From: Macrolepiota albuminosa
Taxonomy: Eukaryota > Basidiomycota > Agaricomycetes > Agaricales > Agaricaceae
NCBI GenBank assembly: GCA_027475525.1
Contig: JAMWFC010000054.1
Span: 1,666,468 to 1,730,467 of the forward strand
Direction of reading: 5' to 3'
DNA: 64,000 nucleotides
Positions 1-12,215 of this stretch are shown here, piece after piece; the stretch's first letter is position 1, and the number at the start of each line of letters is the position of its first letter. The position numbers were made by a program, and so were the translations under genes. The notes under the pieces are model-generated. The model did not search any database, was not told where the DNA came from, and saw only the letters and a program-made list of their open reading frames with translations.

Positions 1-1021
1 ATTCTCACCAAGGAAGCAATAATCAAACTCACAAAATAGGCGTAAACCAAAGTGTCAGCGAGATACTACCCAAGCTTCCTGCCAAAAATGTATACGCTTC
101 AGACTGTATGACGTACACCTTGATCAGCGCGACATATCATGTGGTCACACGACTAACTAACTCTGACAGGGTCGGACCGTGTAAGGACGGTGATAAGTGG
201 CATGTATGTCAGAGCGACAATTGAACCCAGGACCCAGGACTTGAAGTAAAGGCTGTTAAACCAATCTCGCTGAGAAGTTCCGGAGTTGACGAGGTACAGC
301 CAAAAGCACAGCTCTGCGTGCGAAGATGACATATCAGTCAGCTGGACGGCCGATCACACTTTTAAACGCTCATACCTTCCAAATGAGTGACCCTTTGGGC
401 ATCGACACAAACAATTCAATGACGGATGTTTGCGTGGAAAGCAATTTTATACTTACATCTCCAGGCTCCATCCTACAGAGAGACACAGCATTAAGGGGAG
501 ATTAAATTTTCGACTGAGGGGAGTCCATAATTCAATAGGTTTGGGAACAACTGGGTGTAGTGAATTAGCTTTGCCATCGGCGTTGACATGAGACTTCCCT
601 ACTTCCATAGTCTGGAAGAGCAACAAAGCCTTCGTAATACTTAATGCTCGTGAAACCAATGGCGTAGGTTGCTATTAAGGGTACCGTGAACAGATATGTG
701 TACTGGCAGTGGCGACGTATATTGAGTACTTTGTCGACCTTCAACATGGTAAACGGGCGCACCGTCATGACTCTTTTGAACGTTCCAGAAGATTTATTCC
801 ATCTACAAGAACAGATTATAACATATACCTTGTACCCACTGCCATCTTTACTGACCTGAGGCACTTGAATCTATCAAATGACCACAAATGGAAAATGAGA
901 AACGTCCCCACCTATACGGGCTTTTCATCAGCTTTCAGAGATATTCTACAAGAGATAAGAGGCGTACCAAAGTCGAAAGAATGGCCCACACCAAGAGACT
1001 TGCAGGGGAGAGATGAGACAT
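1..1021 (-). CDS. Multi-pass membrane protein, paralogue C (5' part, truncated by window edge)
   Basis: This is the N-terminal part of a gene on the minus strand whose 3' end lies left of the window. The start is the ATG at 1021-1019 (MSHLSPASLLVWAILSTL), which continues after a short intron into a second hydrophobic piece ending FDRFKCLR. Further exons read WNKSSGTFKRVMT, a VPLIATYAIGFTSIKYYEG segment, a VVPKPIELW segment, MVTHLEG, and ELCFWLYLVNSGTS followed by NSLYFKSWVLGSIVALTYM. Each exon edge agrees with paralogues A and B, so the model is well supported although no single ORF is long. The alternating hydrophobic exons indicate a plasma- or endomembrane protein. I recognise it as a family present in mushroom fungi but cannot give it a function; a receptor-like role is only a guess. 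Confidence 0.75.
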
Positions 1022-2142
1022 GACGAGCAACGACCTGGGCAGACAACCTTGTAGTGGAAGGTATAAGTACAAACCAGCGAGCGCAAAGTCACCGGATCCT
1101 GCCTTGATTATCTGCGAAAAGGAGTTGCTCGGGGGGGACAAGTACGACAAGTATGTACTTAAACCCCCTTCCCCCCTCACATGACAATCCATTTGATGTG
1201 AGATCGGCAATCACGTTGAGCGGCTTAAATGGTTACCAGAGTTTGGTGACCGATTGCCGACAGTGACCGACCAGTAGTGACTTGGACGTCTCATCGTCAG
1301 AGCATTTTGCGAGCCAGAAGTTAAGCATCCGGCATGGTACTATGAAGGAAACGTCGGCGGAAGTCCTGCGCGACCGTTAATCTTGGAGGATGGGGTATGG
1401 CAGACATAAGGTTAGCCTTGCCGACCTTCTCCCACTTCCCGGTGGACTCTATTGTAACGGGTTCACCTCCTTAATTAAATGGCTTCCCATGAACAGTAAG
1501 AAACCAAACCTTTACCGTCTGGGATGAGATGATGAATAGATGGATGTCGCTCCCCGAGCTTTCCTCAAGTATGTCTAATTCGAACCATCGCAGCGAGCTC
1601 ATCTGCAAGGCAAGTCCAAACGACCAGAGATAGCGTAGAATGATAATAATTCGGTCCGATACCTCATTAACAACATGACTGAAAGTATGAGAAGGAGAAG
1701 TGATGGTTGATTATCAAGGCCTGATTCGTAAACTGACTAAAAATAGTTCGCCAGGTAAATGGAAGATTCGCATAATCGGAGGATGAAAAAAGGGGATCGC
1801 GATGGAACATACTTAAATGAACAAGCTGCATCCGAATATCGACTCTGGCAGAACAATGTTTATTTGGGACGTTTTAAGTCACGAATCGGGTGTGTATGAT
1901 CATAAAAGCCTGAAGGCGGGTATACTATCTATGGAGAGATAACTCGAAACAGACATACTGCTCGAGTGGGTAGATTGGTTATTCATATCTAGACGTTGAT
2001 GCGAGCTGTACAAGGAGGATCGAGCAAAAATGATTCGAACAAAAAGTAGGATGAGGATGTGTGGGTATCATGATCTGGTGAAAGACAACCATGCACGTTC
2101 TGATTGATTATCACTGTATACAAGGTCTACAAGCACAAGGTT
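1022..2142. other. Intergenic region without a recognisable gene
   Basis: This stretch lies between the start of paralogue C and the stop of paralogue A. No exon chain or domain is visible. From about 1330 onward it matches 40855-41661 at an estimated 80-90 percent identity, so it is the 3' flank carried along in the segmental duplication rather than unique sequence. Confidence 0.6.
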
Positions 2143-4172
2143 TCAGGTTAAAATTGGCTTAAGATTGAACAAGGCCAACGAACCAATTGGAGATGTGAAG
2201 TTGTGCACCAGATGGTTCACGTTGGAAGTGTAGGGATTAGGTCTCGCCATGTTTGATCTTGTGATCTGGTCATTAGTGCCTAATTCGACATCATCACCTT
2301 TCTTCCTGTTCGGCTTCAATGGTGGGAGGCTCGCGAGAGTTTCTTGCTCATCCCCCCAAGACTTATCCGTCGATCCTGTCCGGTCGGGCTCATGCATGAC
2401 ACGAACAGCAGATGAATCGATGTAGCCAGCTTTATTGTCAATCCCGAGCTCGGACATGGTCCTGGGGCTCAGCACTGGAGTTCCATAATTGAAAGTGCGC
2501 GTTGATTGTTGCGTTGCGTTTATAGATGTAGACTCATTACGTGGCTCGTACCAGCTGGCCCTGTACGAGTCACCGTGTCTTGATTTATTGCGTTTACGGT
2601 CTTCACGAGCTGCAATTTCGCCTTCGATAGAGCGAGGGAAGAAAATCTTTAATGTGCGGCAGTAACTAAATGATCCTATGACAAGGTCGGGATAACACAC
2701 CACAACAGTAATCGAAGAAGAAATAGAGCAACCGAAGCCTGCTAGCATCACAAAAAAATCTAGATGTTGATTAGAACCAGCATTATTCCATGAGTATCTA
2801 TAATCTACCCACCTGTCCAAAACATGCTTTCGTTGATATGATGATGTGGCCGCATACCATCAACACCGAGGATCAACAAGGGAATCGTGAACAGGAAACG
2901 GAAGAAAACACGAATGACCTGTCGTGAACGTTAGAATCAATGTTCATTGTTCAGTGCCTCACAACAAATGGCATACGTTCATTTCGGAGGACTTGGTCAG
3001 GCGCACAATTACATTCTTGTCGACGCCTTGTACACGCTGAAGAAGGTGTCACTATCAGATCATTCTGATAACGTCAAACTAGATACCAAGTTATCAAGAA
3101 AGCTCGGGAACATAAACCTTGATAAATTCAATGCAAAACGCTCATCAGTGTTCTGATCCTTGTCAGAAGATCATGGACTCACAAAATGGGCGTGAACCAA
3201 AGTGTCAGCGATAAGCTACCTAGGCTTCCTGCCAAAAATGTACATGCTTCAGACTAATACCATATGCCTCCCCATCAGTGTGGTCCATCATATAACACAT
3301 GTCAACAACTAACTTTGAGTGGATCGGAGCGAGTGAGAATAGTGATGATGGGCATGTATGCGATGGCGAGAATTGAGCCGGCGACCCATGTCTTGAAGTA
3401 GAGGCTATGAAACCAATTTTGCTGAGCTCTGGAGCATGCGTTGAGAAGGAATAGCCAAAAGCACAGCTCTAAGGGGAAACAAATGACGTATCAGACGGAC
3501 AATCTATAAGTATTATTAAACGCTCATACCTTCCAAATGAGTGACCCTGTGGACATCGCCCATGAAGATTTCAACATGTGTGAAAAGCAAATCGCCACTT
3601 ACATCTCCAAGCTCCATCCGATAGAGAGACACAGAATCAAAGGGAAGTTGAAATTTTGAGAACGAGGGCTCCACAACTCGATGGGTTTGGGAATGACTGA
3701 ATGTTATGCATGAAATAAGCGGCCAGTGTAAATAGAAGATTGCCTTACTTCCGTAGGGAGGAAGATCGATAAAGCCTTCATGGTACTTAATGGCTGAAAG
3801 ACCGATTGGGTACAACGCTATTAACGGAACTGACAATAGATATGAGTACTAGCAATGACGGGATAGAGTCAGTATTTTCTCAATCCCCCAACGATTGCCT
3901 TAGCTGGGCGCACCGTCATGACTCTTTTGAAGGTTCCAATGGTTTGATTCAATCTATAACGAGAAATGTCTCGGAAAGATGCTGTAGCCTTACCGGAGCC
4001 CTACTTACCTGAAGCACCTGAATCTGTCGAATGACCACAGATGAAAACAGAAGAACATCCCTAACTGTACCGAGTTTTCGTCAGCCGTCAGGTCTACACC
4101 AAAGGATCAGAAACTTACCAAGGGCATTAAGATAGACCATACTAAGAGACTTGCAGGGGTGAGATGAGACAT
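2143..4172 (-). CDS. Multi-pass membrane protein, paralogue A
   Basis: The complete gene reads from the ATG at 4172-4170 (MSHLTPASLLVW) through about ten short exons to the stop at 2143. In order I see FHLWSFDRFRCFR, LNQTIGTFKRVMT, a GLSAIKYHEGFIDLPPYG segment, IIPKPIELWSP, ELCFWLFLLNACS, YFKTWVAGSILAIAYM, ACTFLAGSLGSLSLTLWF, GVDKNVIVRLTKSSEMN, VIRVFFRFLF and a last membrane segment, MLAGFGCSISSSITVV. It then has a hydrophilic C-terminal tail of about 180 residues (from FFPRSIEGEIAARE), rich in Ser, Thr, Asn and charged residues. Roughly seven hydrophobic segments followed by a cytosolic-looking tail resemble a seven-helix receptor, but no GPCR signature is visible, so the function stays open. 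It diverges from the YAR1-like gene across a 575 bp intergenic region. Confidence 0.8.
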
Positions 4173-4747
4173 GGAGAGCGAAGACTTAGGCAGACAACCT
4201 TGGGGAGGATTGTTGAGTTCGAATTCGTAGCAGCTGAACTCTATAAGTATGGTATTAGATTAGCAGTTTTGGAGCTCGTTACCTTGGCAAGGAGACGTGT
4301 TGCACCATATATATCAAAGACCTTCACATGACACAACAATTCCAATCATTCGATGCAACGTTCGGCAATGTTCAGCGGGACTTCAGATCTTCAGACGCAA
4401 CTGAGGCGTGAGAGTAAAGATCCTGTTGAACATACTTCAGTGTGAATAACGCGAGTTCGGAAGATGTTTCAAAGCTGGAGGCACGGCATGCGATAATGAT
4501 CTATGTGTTTAAGGCTCGGATTATCCTGACCTCCGGGCGCCTGAAGCAGAGCATCTCATCTGGGCAACGATTACGCTGCAAGTATCATGCGGAGGTTGTC
4601 AGGAGTGCATGACTTTAAACCCTTGACATATTCCTAATAGCATGATGAGGGCAGATCTCAAGTTCCGCATGGCGGTTGAAACGTTGAAACGTTGATCTTT
4701 GATATATGAGGTCACGTGAGGACAAGGGGAGATCTTGGTGGACAACG

Positions 4748-5385
4748 ATGGCACCCTCAGCCGAAGACAACGACGATGTCCTCCTCGCAGCCAGATACGG
4801 TGACCTCGACGATGTTCGCAAATATGTCGACGAATATGGAACCGAGCTTCTAGCCACGATTCGTGACGAGAACGAGAACACCATCCTTCATATGGTTTGT
4901 GGAAATGGCCATCTAGGTAATCATTCTCCTTGTTCATTTCTTGATATCTGATCCAAGGTAAATCTGATTTCTAATAGTCTCTCACAGATCTACTTGAATA
5001 CATACTTCCTTTGGTTCCATCGTCCCTGTTAGCCGCTCAAAACAATGCGAAATCAACCCCTCTCCACTGGGCGGCACTTAACAAGCATCTTGCCGTAGTC
5101 CAAAAGCTCGTTGAGTATCCTGGCGGTCCCGGTATAGACCTCATCGACATCAAAAACAAAGCGGGACATACGCCGCTGGGAGAAGCAGAGCTTGCAGAGT
5201 GGGATGAGGGTGCGACTTGGCTCGTGAAAATGATGAATCTAGATGCAGAGGATCCCGAAAAAGAAAAATTTGTCGCTGAGGAAGAAGTCGGGGATATATG
5301 CCAGGATATCGAGGTTGAAATCCAGGACGCCGATGGACAAGTGGCAAAAATGACGATCAGCGGGAGTTCATCAAAGTCTTCATGA
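4748..5385 (+). CDS. YAR1: YAR1-like ankyrin-repeat protein
   Basis: Two exons, 4748-4916 and 4988-5385, join with a phase-1 intron (GTAATC...CACAG) to give a protein of about 188 residues. It starts MAPSAEDNDDVLLAARYGDL and carries ankyrin units around NENTILHMVCGNGHLDLLEY and KSTPLHWAALNKHLAVVQKL, then NKAGHTPLGEAELAEWDEGA and an acidic C-terminal region. This architecture and length match yeast Yar1, the small cytosolic/nuclear ankyrin chaperone that holds ribosomal protein Rps3 (uS3) soluble during 40S subunit assembly. The Rps3 role is transferred from the yeast family, not shown here. An upstream in-frame ATG at 4706 exists, but the ATG at 4748 gives the expected N-terminus. A decayed copy lies at 44226-44790. 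Confidence 0.85.
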
Positions 5386-6625
5386 CGAAAGCGCCGACAG
5401 TAAGCATCCTGTTTCGCGCCTTGAGAACTCTTTGGACTAAGTTGTACTCAGGCGGGAACCTGCAACGCTTCTCAGTGCATCCCTGGTTCCGCAATTTCCA
5501 AAGTTCCAATGGCTAGATGCCAGATACTCTCCATGAAACCACATTTGATGTGCGAGAAAAAAAATCTTAGATAGCTTAATTAATAGTAGTGCATGTGCAA
5601 CCGTGATCAGTTTTAGAGTATCATTTATCGTGGAACAATATTAGTTTGACACATCACTCGTAACTATGATTTGGGAAGAAGCTGTGGAGGTTGAAGGGAC
5701 AACAGCAGTAATTCGTGCATCATGCCTTATGGTTCAAGCAAAGTACCCCCTGTGTTGAACTTGTAATGATGAAGATTTCATACATAGAAGTGATGTCTTG
5801 ATTAATCTGACTGTTGGATTTTCACACGAGGTAGCGCAGGGCGTACGCGTAGTGTCACGCGAAGGTAAGAGCCTCGCGATAAAACTGGGATAAGTCCTGT
5901 ATTTCGAGAGTCTGTCTCTCTACTACGACAGATGCACCATCAGCTGGGATTACATCGCCTCCTTCGGCCGCCATCGCCCTATAACTCCCAAGCCCTGTCC
6001 AACGCCCTTTACACCTCAGCCTGTGCTCTCTCAACTCCCACGCTCGCGCTTTCACGCATGCCCATCGGCACGAGCGTCCTGAACAACTACGGGCTAATCG
6101 TGTGCTGTACCTCTAAAACGCGACATACATCTCGTGTATGGGCATCTGGTGTGCGACGATAACCCTGTCAATCTTGGGAAGCGACTCCGACGCTGGAATG
6201 AGGACATGGTAGATCAGGTCGTTCTCGCACGAGAGGTTAAAGATTGAATGAACAGTTCACATTCAATTGTAATGTGCCCCTTGAAGAAAACTTCCCTCCG
6301 GGATCTCGGACTCAAAACAAATTCATGCACCAAGTACGTGTCGTGCCTTTTCTTTGGCTATGTAAGCTTCATTCAAATACTCAAACATGATTATAGTATT
6401 TCCGAATTTTACTCCCAATGCACGTTTCTCGTCGCGTTGTTGCGGTTGCATTGTTAACGTCTCCGTCTCTTTAGCATCTCTGCAAGTCTCTCTCCCATTT
6501 TCGGACGGTACCCCCTCCTCCTTGGTTCTCTTTGGCAAGTACTGTCGTACCTGTGTCGCAGACTTGGGCATAAAGATTGCATATATGAATATATGAAATC
6601 TAGTCCCATGGTTAGATTGTAGAGA
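5386..6625. other. Intergenic region with an unrecognised pseudogene-like fragment
   Basis: Up to about 5822 this is the 3' flank of YAR1 shared with the duplicate copy. Between about 5860 and 6245 the sequence turns GC-richer, and on the minus strand a stretch reads CENDLIYHVLIPASESLPK then IDRVIVAHQMPIHEMYVAF before a stop, followed by frameshifted coding-like sequence ending near 5855. I do not recognise the family. It looks like a broken remnant of one gene and has no match elsewhere in the window. Nothing is visible in 6246-6625. Confidence 0.4.
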
Positions 6626-8757
6626 TTATGATGTCGTTTCGTTCACAGTAGTATTAGATGTCGTCCCATGTGGGGCGAACCTGGCAGTCTGGTAATGTTC
6701 CAAGTATTCAACAAGTGTTTCGTCACCTTTGCTGCGTGCAATGTCAAGCAATGTCTCCTCTTCAGCATCCTTCACTGTTCTATTCCATCCACAGTCAAGC
6801 AAAAGCTTCACTTTTTCCGGGTCCACGTAGGGTGAATAACGTTTCAATGCATTGTAGAGTTCATCGTGACTTGACGATTGGGCACCATGATCCAAAAGGT
6901 ATGTCACGATCGTACGATAGTGGTAGTTATGCGAATTTGCAATGGCAAAGTCAAGCGCTGTACATCTGTAACCTGTCTCCGCGGAGATCAGAGCTGGCTC
7001 TCGTTCAAGAAGGGCAATGGCCACATCCAGATGACCGATGCCGGCTGCAAAATGCAAAGCGGTCCGATCTTCGAAATAACGACAACTAAAGTCTATTCCT
7101 TGGTGTGCCAATTCACGAATGTCTTCTGCATCCCCGTCATATATGCATTCAATCAAGAACCTCGCGCTCCATTCACTGCCAGATTGAAATAGGTTGGGAC
7201 CGCCCAAATCCAGAAGCCACCGAGATAGGACACGATGCCTGCCTTTGAGTGCCGCTCTATAAGCCTGAAACAGTGCAGCCCTTATTTGTTCTTGCCAGTC
7301 CTTGAAGCCAACAGTAGGCTCATCTAGAAGAGTCTCAAGATAAAAGGCCTTCCTAAAATTTACAATAAGTCGGCCATATTTGTTGTTTCCAATATCGTCC
7401 TCCATGGAAGATGCTGAATACGTGTCTGGCAATCTTGATAAAGAATATTTGATTGCAGAGAGAAGATAACTATTTCCTGAGCTTGGGTTAAGATATTTAC
7501 TGGGAGGAACGTCGAAATCCCTTGCATCAAGCAAGCCACAAGTACCCTCAATGACAATTTCTTTGACCAAGCGGTTAGATGAGTGGTTGAAAACCCAGCC
7601 CAAGGAGTTGTGAGCGAGACGACCATCGAGACGTGATTGCGCCAACACTGCATCGTGCTCTGCTATTTTCAAAGGCTGCCTTGGCATCTCTTGTGGTCGA
7701 AATGGTGGTGGTCGAGACCCGCGATTGAACTCCTTAACAAGCAGATAGAAGAGGCGTGAGCAGTTCCACCTTGTCATACGAAAAGTGAACAATAGAAGTC
7801 GAGCTAGAGAGAACATGTAGGGGATGCGGTAGGGACACGCCAAATAAAATGCGGGGAGCATTGAGGATACAAAGTAGAAGAGAAATGTGAGAGCAGTGAT
7901 CGCAGCAACAATTCCGCATATTGGACGGGACAATGGCGAGACATAGAGAGCTAGTCCAACAAGGAAAACAGCGACTGAGCAATGCAGGATTAATGGGAGA
8001 CTCTCAATGATTTCGCCGAGTTTCCATTTCACAAATCCCTCAAAGCGGAATTGGCGGATCAAAGCACGAGTTTTGGCGTCGCCAGAGACCGTTGCAGTAT
8101 AAGCCTATTCACTGGTGTTAGATGACTTGGAAGAGGGCAAAAGAATAACAAACTTGAATCCATTGTTTAGCCAGAACAGACAGGAGAGCAGTCGATAACG
8201 AGAGAGCGAGACTGGTAAAAAAGAGTCCATTCACCCATACATCTGTGGAAGTGTACGTCCGGCTTTTGGGACCTAGAGATGCTGCAGGCACGGCATTTAT
8301 GCTTGTTCCATTTCCGGCGGCTCTCAATAATTGGTTGGTTTCGATGAGGAGAGACACCACAATCTGCGCGTTATCTGGTCGGAGCGCTTGGGATGTTTGA
8401 GCGACAAACGCTGTGACTACTGCCGAGAAGAGTGCAGCCTATGTTGGATCAGGAAGACATTGAGGATGTATGTCCATCAAAACTCACAAAAACAAGGAGA
8501 CTTTCAATGATGCTCCGATAACCTTCGATCATGTCCGCATCATGACTCTCTGCTTCGTCAAGATATACATTCCACACGCGCGCATTCTCGTTTGCTTCTT
8601 CTCCAGGTTTGTCAGGGCTGTAAATCTTTGTGTAATCGTAATTACGACCAGCTGGGACCTAGCGTGAATGGATATCATTTCACAACGAAATCACAACAGT
8701 ACCCAGGTTATGGATTCCAAAGGTCCTAAGGCGCGATGCATGCAAGAGCGTTGCCAT
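6626..8757 (-). CDS. DUF6535 membrane protein with ankyrin repeats, left copy
   Basis: Four exons on the minus strand (8757-8703, 8651-8488, 8438-8154, 8104-6626) give a protein of about 660 residues. It starts MATLLHASR. The DUF6535 region includes VWNVYLDEAESHDADMIEGY, LFSAVVTAFVAQTSQALRPD, VWVNGLFFTSLALSLSTA and LSVLAKQWIQ, followed by membrane helices around LHCSVAVFLVGLALYVSPLS and ICGIVAAITALTFLFYF. The C-terminal third holds ankyrin repeats (DRTALHFAAGIGHLDVAIAL; GYRCTALDFAIANSH; GDETLVEYLEHYQTARF). DUF6535 is a basidiomycete family of unknown function; the domain pairing suggests a membrane-anchored interaction protein, which is inference. Exons 2 and 3 are the same length (164 and 285 nt) as in the plus-strand paralogue at 57571-59908, which supports the model. 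Confidence 0.88.
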
Positions 8758-9374
8758 TGTTAGGAAAGAATTCTGATGCGTGGCTGATCAAATGGTGATT
8801 GTTGATTGAAGATGGTTGAAATGCTTATCAGCCCGAATTAGCCGTGATCAGCTTACTTTAGACGAACTCTGGATGAATATGTGTGGAGGCGCCTGATCAG
8901 CCTGGGGTCTGACCGAGGCCCCACCATCAACATGCCTGCCTATAGACTGCAACCACCACACCTTTAGCTACCACTTATTCTGCCTGTTTGGGCATCATTT
9001 CCTTAGTTTAAGGCTTCCTTCGATAATACAGTCCTATTCAATAATTTTGTCTTTGAGACCACTCACCGGCTCCTGGTGCCGATGGTGTATTGGCCTATTT
9101 ATTAGTGTATAAGCTGAAAATCTATCTAAGGGGTAAATGAGATTTATATTGCACCTTTTTCCGTGATTTTACCATGAAATTTGAAGGGGAATGTGAGCTT
9201 GTTGATGGGCAAGGGGGCGGGATCAACCATCGACATTATCTTTGGGCAGCCTGACAAATCCCGAAGCAATGTCGGAGATGTGTCAACGATCATCGATCGA
9301 TGCTGCTTGATGGCCATTGATGACATGCCTGATGGCCGAGGCAGCACGAGGAAATCATAGATTTATATTGATTG
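8758..9374. other. Intergenic region before the transposon nest
   Basis: No gene is visible. The first 200 bases are the upstream region of the DUF6535 gene and contain several TGATCA-type motifs in close succession (8785-8900). A short coding-like stretch around 9140-9350 has no recognisable product. The first transposon LTR begins at 9375. Confidence 0.5.
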
Positions 9375-9605
9375 TGTTAGAATCTGATCCTTAGCACCTA
9401 AGTAATCACAGACTAGTTAGTCCATAGTCTATGGTACAGTTAGGTTTATTTATTTGGGCTTACCCTCAGTCTGAGTATAATCAACTGATGGTACACTTTG
9501 TATTGTAGAGGATATATATGGGTGCAAGACAAAAAATGTAATATGAAGAAGTGGCCAGAGGTAGACTTACAGTGTCACAGATGTGATATCTGTGATATTC
9601 TAACA
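9375..9605 (-). repeat. 3' LTR of Copia element W
   Basis: A 231 bp segment begins TGTTAGAATC and ends GATATTCTAACA, so its ends are inverted complements of about 9 bases as in Copia LTRs. Directly right of it, read on the minus strand, is a purine tract (GGTGAGGAGGAG), the expected polypurine tract before a 3' LTR. This fixes the element on the minus strand with its 3' end at the left. The five bases before it are GATTG; I did not find the partner LTR or duplication on the right side. Confidence 0.75.
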
Positions 9606-10689
9606 CTCCTCCTCACCATATGTGTGCTCCTCCTCATGTAGAATCCTATAGGCCCAGGATGTCTTGAAATTGGCAGAATTGTGCTGCCAGTAGTAGTTTT
9701 GTAAATATATTGGCAATATTGTCTTTTGTGTTGATATACTATAGTGAGATTTTATTCAATGCAATGCATTGATAACACTCAAAAGTTGGTCAGTAGCAGA
9801 CATAGTTTATGATTACTAACCTGAGAATATGCATTGGGCATGCTAAGTATGTGAAGGAGTCCTGAGCAGATCCCAGAGAACACATCAATTAGTGGGCTGT
9901 GCAGCAAGAAAAGAGTCAATACAAGGAGTGCAGTAAAGAGAGTGTGCCAACAATGGAGTGTGCCTAGAAAGAGGGAGAAAATATAAAGGTTTTGAGTGAG
10001 TGCAGCAAGGAGAGTGGCAAGAAAACTAAAATCTTAGCAAATCTTAGCTATGAGTTGCCTGTTATAGATGCAAAATGCATAGATTCTATATATGTTCTGT
10101 GGCAAGCAGACTAGATATTCAGACAGTTGGTGACTAAGTTAGTCAGCTCAAAAGAAATTTGAACTGTGAGATGAGCTGAGCAGACTGAGAAGTGTAAAAT
10201 TCTCTTTTTCAACTATGGACAACATGGTAAGTATTTATAACAAAAATGAGTTTACTGTTGCTAAGTGGCTAAGCATTGCCAAAAAACAGTGAACTGAAAA
10301 AATGTAGGTAGATGCCATGAATTAAACTATATACTAAGAAGTCAACAAGTTTGCTGTCTGCCTAAGTTGATAAAAGGTGCTAAGCAATGTCAGATGCCAA
10401 GGTGAAATGCCAAGCTGTCAGTTATAGAGAAACTCCATTATTCCAATTTCTAAGCACTGCTACTGGCTAGGTGTAATACTTGCCAATGGATTGATGCCAT
10501 CTGTCATCTGTCATTCCAGCTGCTCCCAGTGCTAACACTAATCAGATCTGTTCCTGGCTGTGTATGGCTATTGGATATAGCTAAAATTGTAAATCATGTG
10601 TGCTCAGGTTGGATTGCATGTGCCAAAGTATTCTGAGCCTGTGCCATGCTGCTGTAGCCTGCTATTAGTGTGCTTAGCTTGAGTAGGAT

Positions 10690-11749
10690 TCTATCAGCAT
10701 TTTTTGCAGAAAATGGTACTTTGTATTGACATGTTTCATCCAAAAATGAAGTAGAGGGTCTTTGTCAGAGGATTCCTCATTTCTTCCTTCTTTCAGTCCT
10801 TATTCCTTCACTCTCCTTTCATTCATTCCCTTATTTCTTTTGTCATTCTCTCATTTTACTGTTTTTATTCTTTCAACACTATCTGTCAGTACTACTCTTA
10901 GCCCTTGAGGTGCTCTCGTTGCTTAGCTATCATTCAGACAAGTGTGGGCCCTTTAGTATCGCTTCCAGACTGCTTACATAAGCCAGAGTTTGCCTTTCTG
11001 ACTTCCAAAGTCCAGAGTTTTTTTGCCTTGTTGGTACAGTTGTTTATTTAGGCAATTTTTGAGTTTTTAAAGTTTTGTTGTCCTGTACAGTTGTTTCCCA
11101 TGCTTCAGAGGCCCCAGAAGCCTCCAACATGGCATAGAGAATCCCTAGACTTGTTCTCTTTGAATCTCCCTCTGCCAGGTGAGTAGTTCTTATGATATTG
11201 TTAGTATATACTTTGGATCTCCCTCTGCCAGCTGTGTGACTGAGCCATAGCCTTCAGAGGTTGCCCTTACAGTCTTCTGAAAAGTCTATAGCCAAATTGT
11301 TGTCACATAGGATTACCATCATGTGGTTAGTATGTTGTCTCAAAGTATCCATTACCATCTGTAGCCAGATACCTTCCTGGGCAGCCTCAAATGCTACCAT
11401 ATACTTTGCTTTGCACAATGAAGCTGCAACTGTGCACTGTTTTCTCATGCACTACAGGATCAAGCCCAATCTAAATGATCAGGCATATTTGCCTATACTC
11501 CTCCTAGTATGTAGGCAGTTTTTCCCATCAAATTCTGTGAACCCCACTAGACAGATGAGCATCTCCTTGCTCAGACATAGTTGTGACCTTGTGCTTTTCT
11601 GATATTGAACTACTTGTATTGTAGCATGCCAGTAAATGCTAGTATAACAATCAAGGAACTGAAATAGTTGTTGGACTACATACTATATATCTAGTCTTGT
11701 AGATATCACCAAACACAATTGTCCTTCCACTAGGTTGCAATAAGGTATC
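10690..11749 (-). pseudogene. Copia W: end of RT and RNase H, broken
   Basis: Read on the minus strand from 11749, the remnant gives IPYCNLVEGQLCLVIS and TRLDI, then a stop, then YVVQQLFQFLDCY, typical of the Copia segment after the polymerase core. Further down, CTVAASLCKAKYMVAFEAAQ and CDNNLAIDFSED match the Copia RNase H block. A solo LTR interrupts it immediately after that point, and the frame resumes on the other side as PLLHFWMKHVNTKYHFLQ, the conserved end of RNase H. Several stops make it non-functional. Confidence 0.75.
10763..11271. repeat. Solo LTR of family Z, copy 1
   Basis: A 509 bp segment runs from TGTCAGAGGATTCC to GGTTGCCCTTACA and is flanked on both sides by the pentamer GTCTT (10758-10762 and 11272-11276). 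A close relative of the same length class lies at 18002-18520. Because a single LTR is enclosed by an intact target-site duplication, this is a solo LTR and not the end of the surrounding Copia element. It sits inside the RNase H coding sequence of W. Confidence 0.9.
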
Positions 11750-12215
11750 TGTAACTGCTGGTTATGAGTTAGAACCTTCTTGTATGTATCACACAATACT
11801 AAATCAGACTGCTTTATTAGATTTGACTAATACTAAGAGTGAATACAAGATGTTATCTTGGAACAATACAGAAAGGAGGCACGGGATGAGTGTAGCGTAT
11901 ATTTTGTAACGTGACTAAAGCATGATGTGGTACGGTTGAATTGGAACCGCCACCTCATGCATACAATGCTAATCACGTTTTCATTCAAAGCACGTTGCAC
12001 TGCGTGGACTATAGTACATGGCGGGCAAGGAAAGAAGGACACGTAGCAAGTTAGGGGCGACAGGACCCTTAAAGACTGCAATTCCATTTACCCTACAATT
12101 CTCCACTGTAATGCGTATGACGCGTGAGGCTTCAGGGGTCACTGGGATAGACAATGGGCATGTCTCTCATGAGCTTAACTGAGAGGCCCTGGAGCTTCCT
12201 CTCACTTTATCGAAT

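Larger units (their letters stand above)
1330..5822 (+). repeat. Segmental duplication, left copy
   Basis: The sequence from about 1330 (GGCATGGTACTATGAA) to about 5822 is found again in the same order and orientation at about 40855-45142, with many small substitutions and indels. The block carries paralogue A, the divergent YAR1-like gene and their flanks. The left copy keeps YAR1 intact; the right copy does not. The transposon nest lies between the two copies. The edges are where the alignment fades by eye and may be off by tens of bases. Confidence 0.85.

Noticed and set aside
2143..4172. Pheromone (STE3) or other named GPCR
   Set aside because: Topology is similar, but I could not find the family signatures; a named receptor would be over-calling.
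10763..11271. 3' LTR of the surrounding Copia element
   Set aside because: It has its own GTCTT duplication and RNase H continues on both sides, so it is a separate solo LTR.
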